64,000 nt of DNA from Selaginella tamariscina (lineage: Eukaryota; Streptophyta; Lycopodiopsida; Selaginellales; Selaginellaceae), in contig PUQB01000098.1 in the NCBI GenBank assembly GCA_003024785.1, forward strand, positions 868,805 to 932,804. The letters run 5' to 3'. The translations under genes were made by a program, and so were the position numbers. The notes below the pieces were generated by a model, which saw only the letters and a list, made by a program, of their open reading frames with translations, had not been told where the DNA came from and ran no database searches. Positions 63,145 through 64,000 of this stretch are shown piece by piece; within the stretch, counting starts at the first letter, position 1; every line of letters begins with the position of its first letter.

Positions 63145-63167
63145 GAAGCCCTCTTTTTGTCGGGACT
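63145..63167 (-). repeat. Right terminal inverted repeat
   Basis: Read on the minus strand: AGTCCCGACAAAAAGAGGGC plus TTC. Three GGGCTT words follow within 40 bp, as on the left. Confidence 0.7.
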
Positions 63168-63178
63168 CGTACAATGTG
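63168..63178. repeat. Target-site duplication, right copy
   Basis: CGTACAATGTG, identical to 55332-55342. Confidence 0.85.
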
Positions 63179-63653
63179 TGGTTGTGCATGGTGGTCTTCT
63201 TAGTGTGTATATATATAATATATAACACGATATTATGGGTTGAGGGTTTGAAATTCCTTTCTACAGTCACTCACTGGAGAGCTCTTGGTCGATAAGTAAG
63301 CTCTTAATAATTCTATGTTTGTGAAATTCCTATGTTATTGCTGAATCATAAAAAACTTCTTAAATTAACCTAAATAACTAAATAAATCTTGTATGTAAAT
63401 ATCTCTCCCTTCAGCTATATGATTTTACATTGGACACATACATACGTACATACATATTTTTTTATCTGTAGAGCCCACATGTTTGAATAGATATTTTCCT
63501 ATTGAATTCTCTATGTAAAATCCTTATTTTCCTTCCCCTGTTTCTAGTTTTTACTTGTCTTAGTCCGTGTTGCTCATATATATATATACACTCTTAGTAC
63601 ACACCACTCACAATTGTAAACCTGAATAGTAAGCTCTTCTTTATTTAAGATAC

Positions 63654-64000
63654 ATGGTGAGCATTAGGAAGAAGAAGTATGTAGCAGCAATCAAAGCGTC
63701 AGGAGCTAGAAGCACACTAAACAAAAACCCGGTACAGTCACAATTGTTTTATGCGTACATATTGTTGTTGAGAACCATTTTATACTTGTTAGTCTATTTC
63801 TTTATAAGGTCGAGCGTTATTTAATAACAATTCTAGTGGTAAGTTTAGTTGTAGTACACAACAAATCTTGTTTTTTCTATAATATATTCTTACTACTCTA
63901 AATTACAAAGTTGACTGCTAGATCCTCAATCTAGCCAGCCGGCATGCAAGTTTGGAGCTGTACCTTCACATAAGACGAGGAAAGGCTGGGCCGTAAACCC
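63654..64000 (+). CDS. Possible 5' end of a gene, partial at window edge
   Basis: ATG 63654 opens MVSIRKKKYVAAIKASGARS then TLNKNP with a donor at 63732. A second candidate exon begins after CTAG at 63935 and, in one phase, reads QPACKFGAVPSHKTRKGWAV to the window end. The exons are denser in GC than the surrounding DNA. The family is not recognised and the phase cannot be settled. It begins about 490 bp right of the transposon, which may lie in its promoter. Confidence 0.35.

Larger units (their letters stand above)
55343..63167. mobile_element. 7.8-kb Mutator-like element with ParB-methyltransferase cargo
   Basis: The element is delimited by identical 11-bp flanking repeats (CGTACAATGTG). 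The ends match imperfectly as inverted repeats over 23 bp: AG, six differing bases, a shared CAAAAA..GGGCTTC. Inside are two divergent genes: an uninterrupted MULE-type transposase on the minus strand and, on the plus strand, a ParB-like plus DNA-methyltransferase gene. Between them is a palindrome array, and each end has GAATATTC clusters and GGGCTT repeats. The coding regions are richer in GC than the AT-rich host flanks. The intact transposase and perfect flanking repeats suggest recent insertion. Confidence 0.9.

Noticed and set aside
55343-63167. Kyakuja-Dileera-Zisupton type element, since those also have SWIM fingers and carry DNA-modifying enzymes
   Set aside because: The transposase core (LDHTYRID, MSDESGA, CLFHYMQS) and the upstream zinc cluster fit MULE better, and the cargo is a ParB-methyltransferase rather than a TET/JBP oxygenase. 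A profile search would settle it.

Overview
The window is nuclear DNA of a land plant. All genes are spliced, except one pentatricopeptide gene, with GT-AG introns, and the families are plant ones: a WIP zinc-finger factor, an ERA1-type farnesyltransferase beta subunit, a DUF1336/EDR2-C protein, leucine-rich-repeat receptor-like proteins, an arabinogalactan protein, a PPR protein and a plant-type mitochondrial uL30. Intergenic DNA is AT-rich. Introns carry many (CT)n, (CA)n and (GT)n microsatellites. I cannot name the species or the major lineage. Several genes that should be intact contain single-base frame breaks, so residual assembly indels are likely.

Left part, 1-33 kb, gene-dense. In order: a coiled-coil/beta-propeller protein (minus, runs off the left edge); exosome subunit CSL4 (minus), divergent from NAPE-PLD (plus); a WIP zinc-finger gene (plus); tRNA-Val(UAC) (minus); ribosomal protein uS14/RPS29 (plus); two tandem secreted LRR proteins (plus); a GPI-type arabinogalactan protein (minus); protein farnesyltransferase beta (minus); mitochondrial uL30 (minus); an intronless PPR gene (plus). 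Telo-box motifs (AAACCCTA) sit just upstream of CSL4, RPS29, FTB and uL30m.

Middle part, 33-55 kb, repeat-rich. It holds decayed Ty3-type gag pieces, partly as an inverted repeat, a DUF1336 gene, a plastid-type TPR gene without a visible first exon, a decayed hAT transposase, a 4.2 kb degenerate satellite that includes six tandem copies of a 162-163 bp unit, and a second decayed Ty3-type gag-protease remnant.

Right part, 55.3-63.2 kb, is the most interesting. A 7.8 kb DNA transposon is bounded by an 11-bp target-site duplication and short imperfect inverted repeats. It has two divergent genes. One is an uninterrupted three-exon Mutator-like transposase of 1039 residues (zinc cluster, DDE core, SWIM finger). 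The other is a cargo gene joining a ParB-like domain to a beta-class DNA methyltransferase domain, with several frame breaks. Between them lies an array of palindromes with the half-site CCCAGTCGGC, and both ends carry clusters of GAATATTC. This looks like a transposon with its own DNA-binding/DNA-methylation module. A partial gene may start at 63.65 kb and leave the window on the right.
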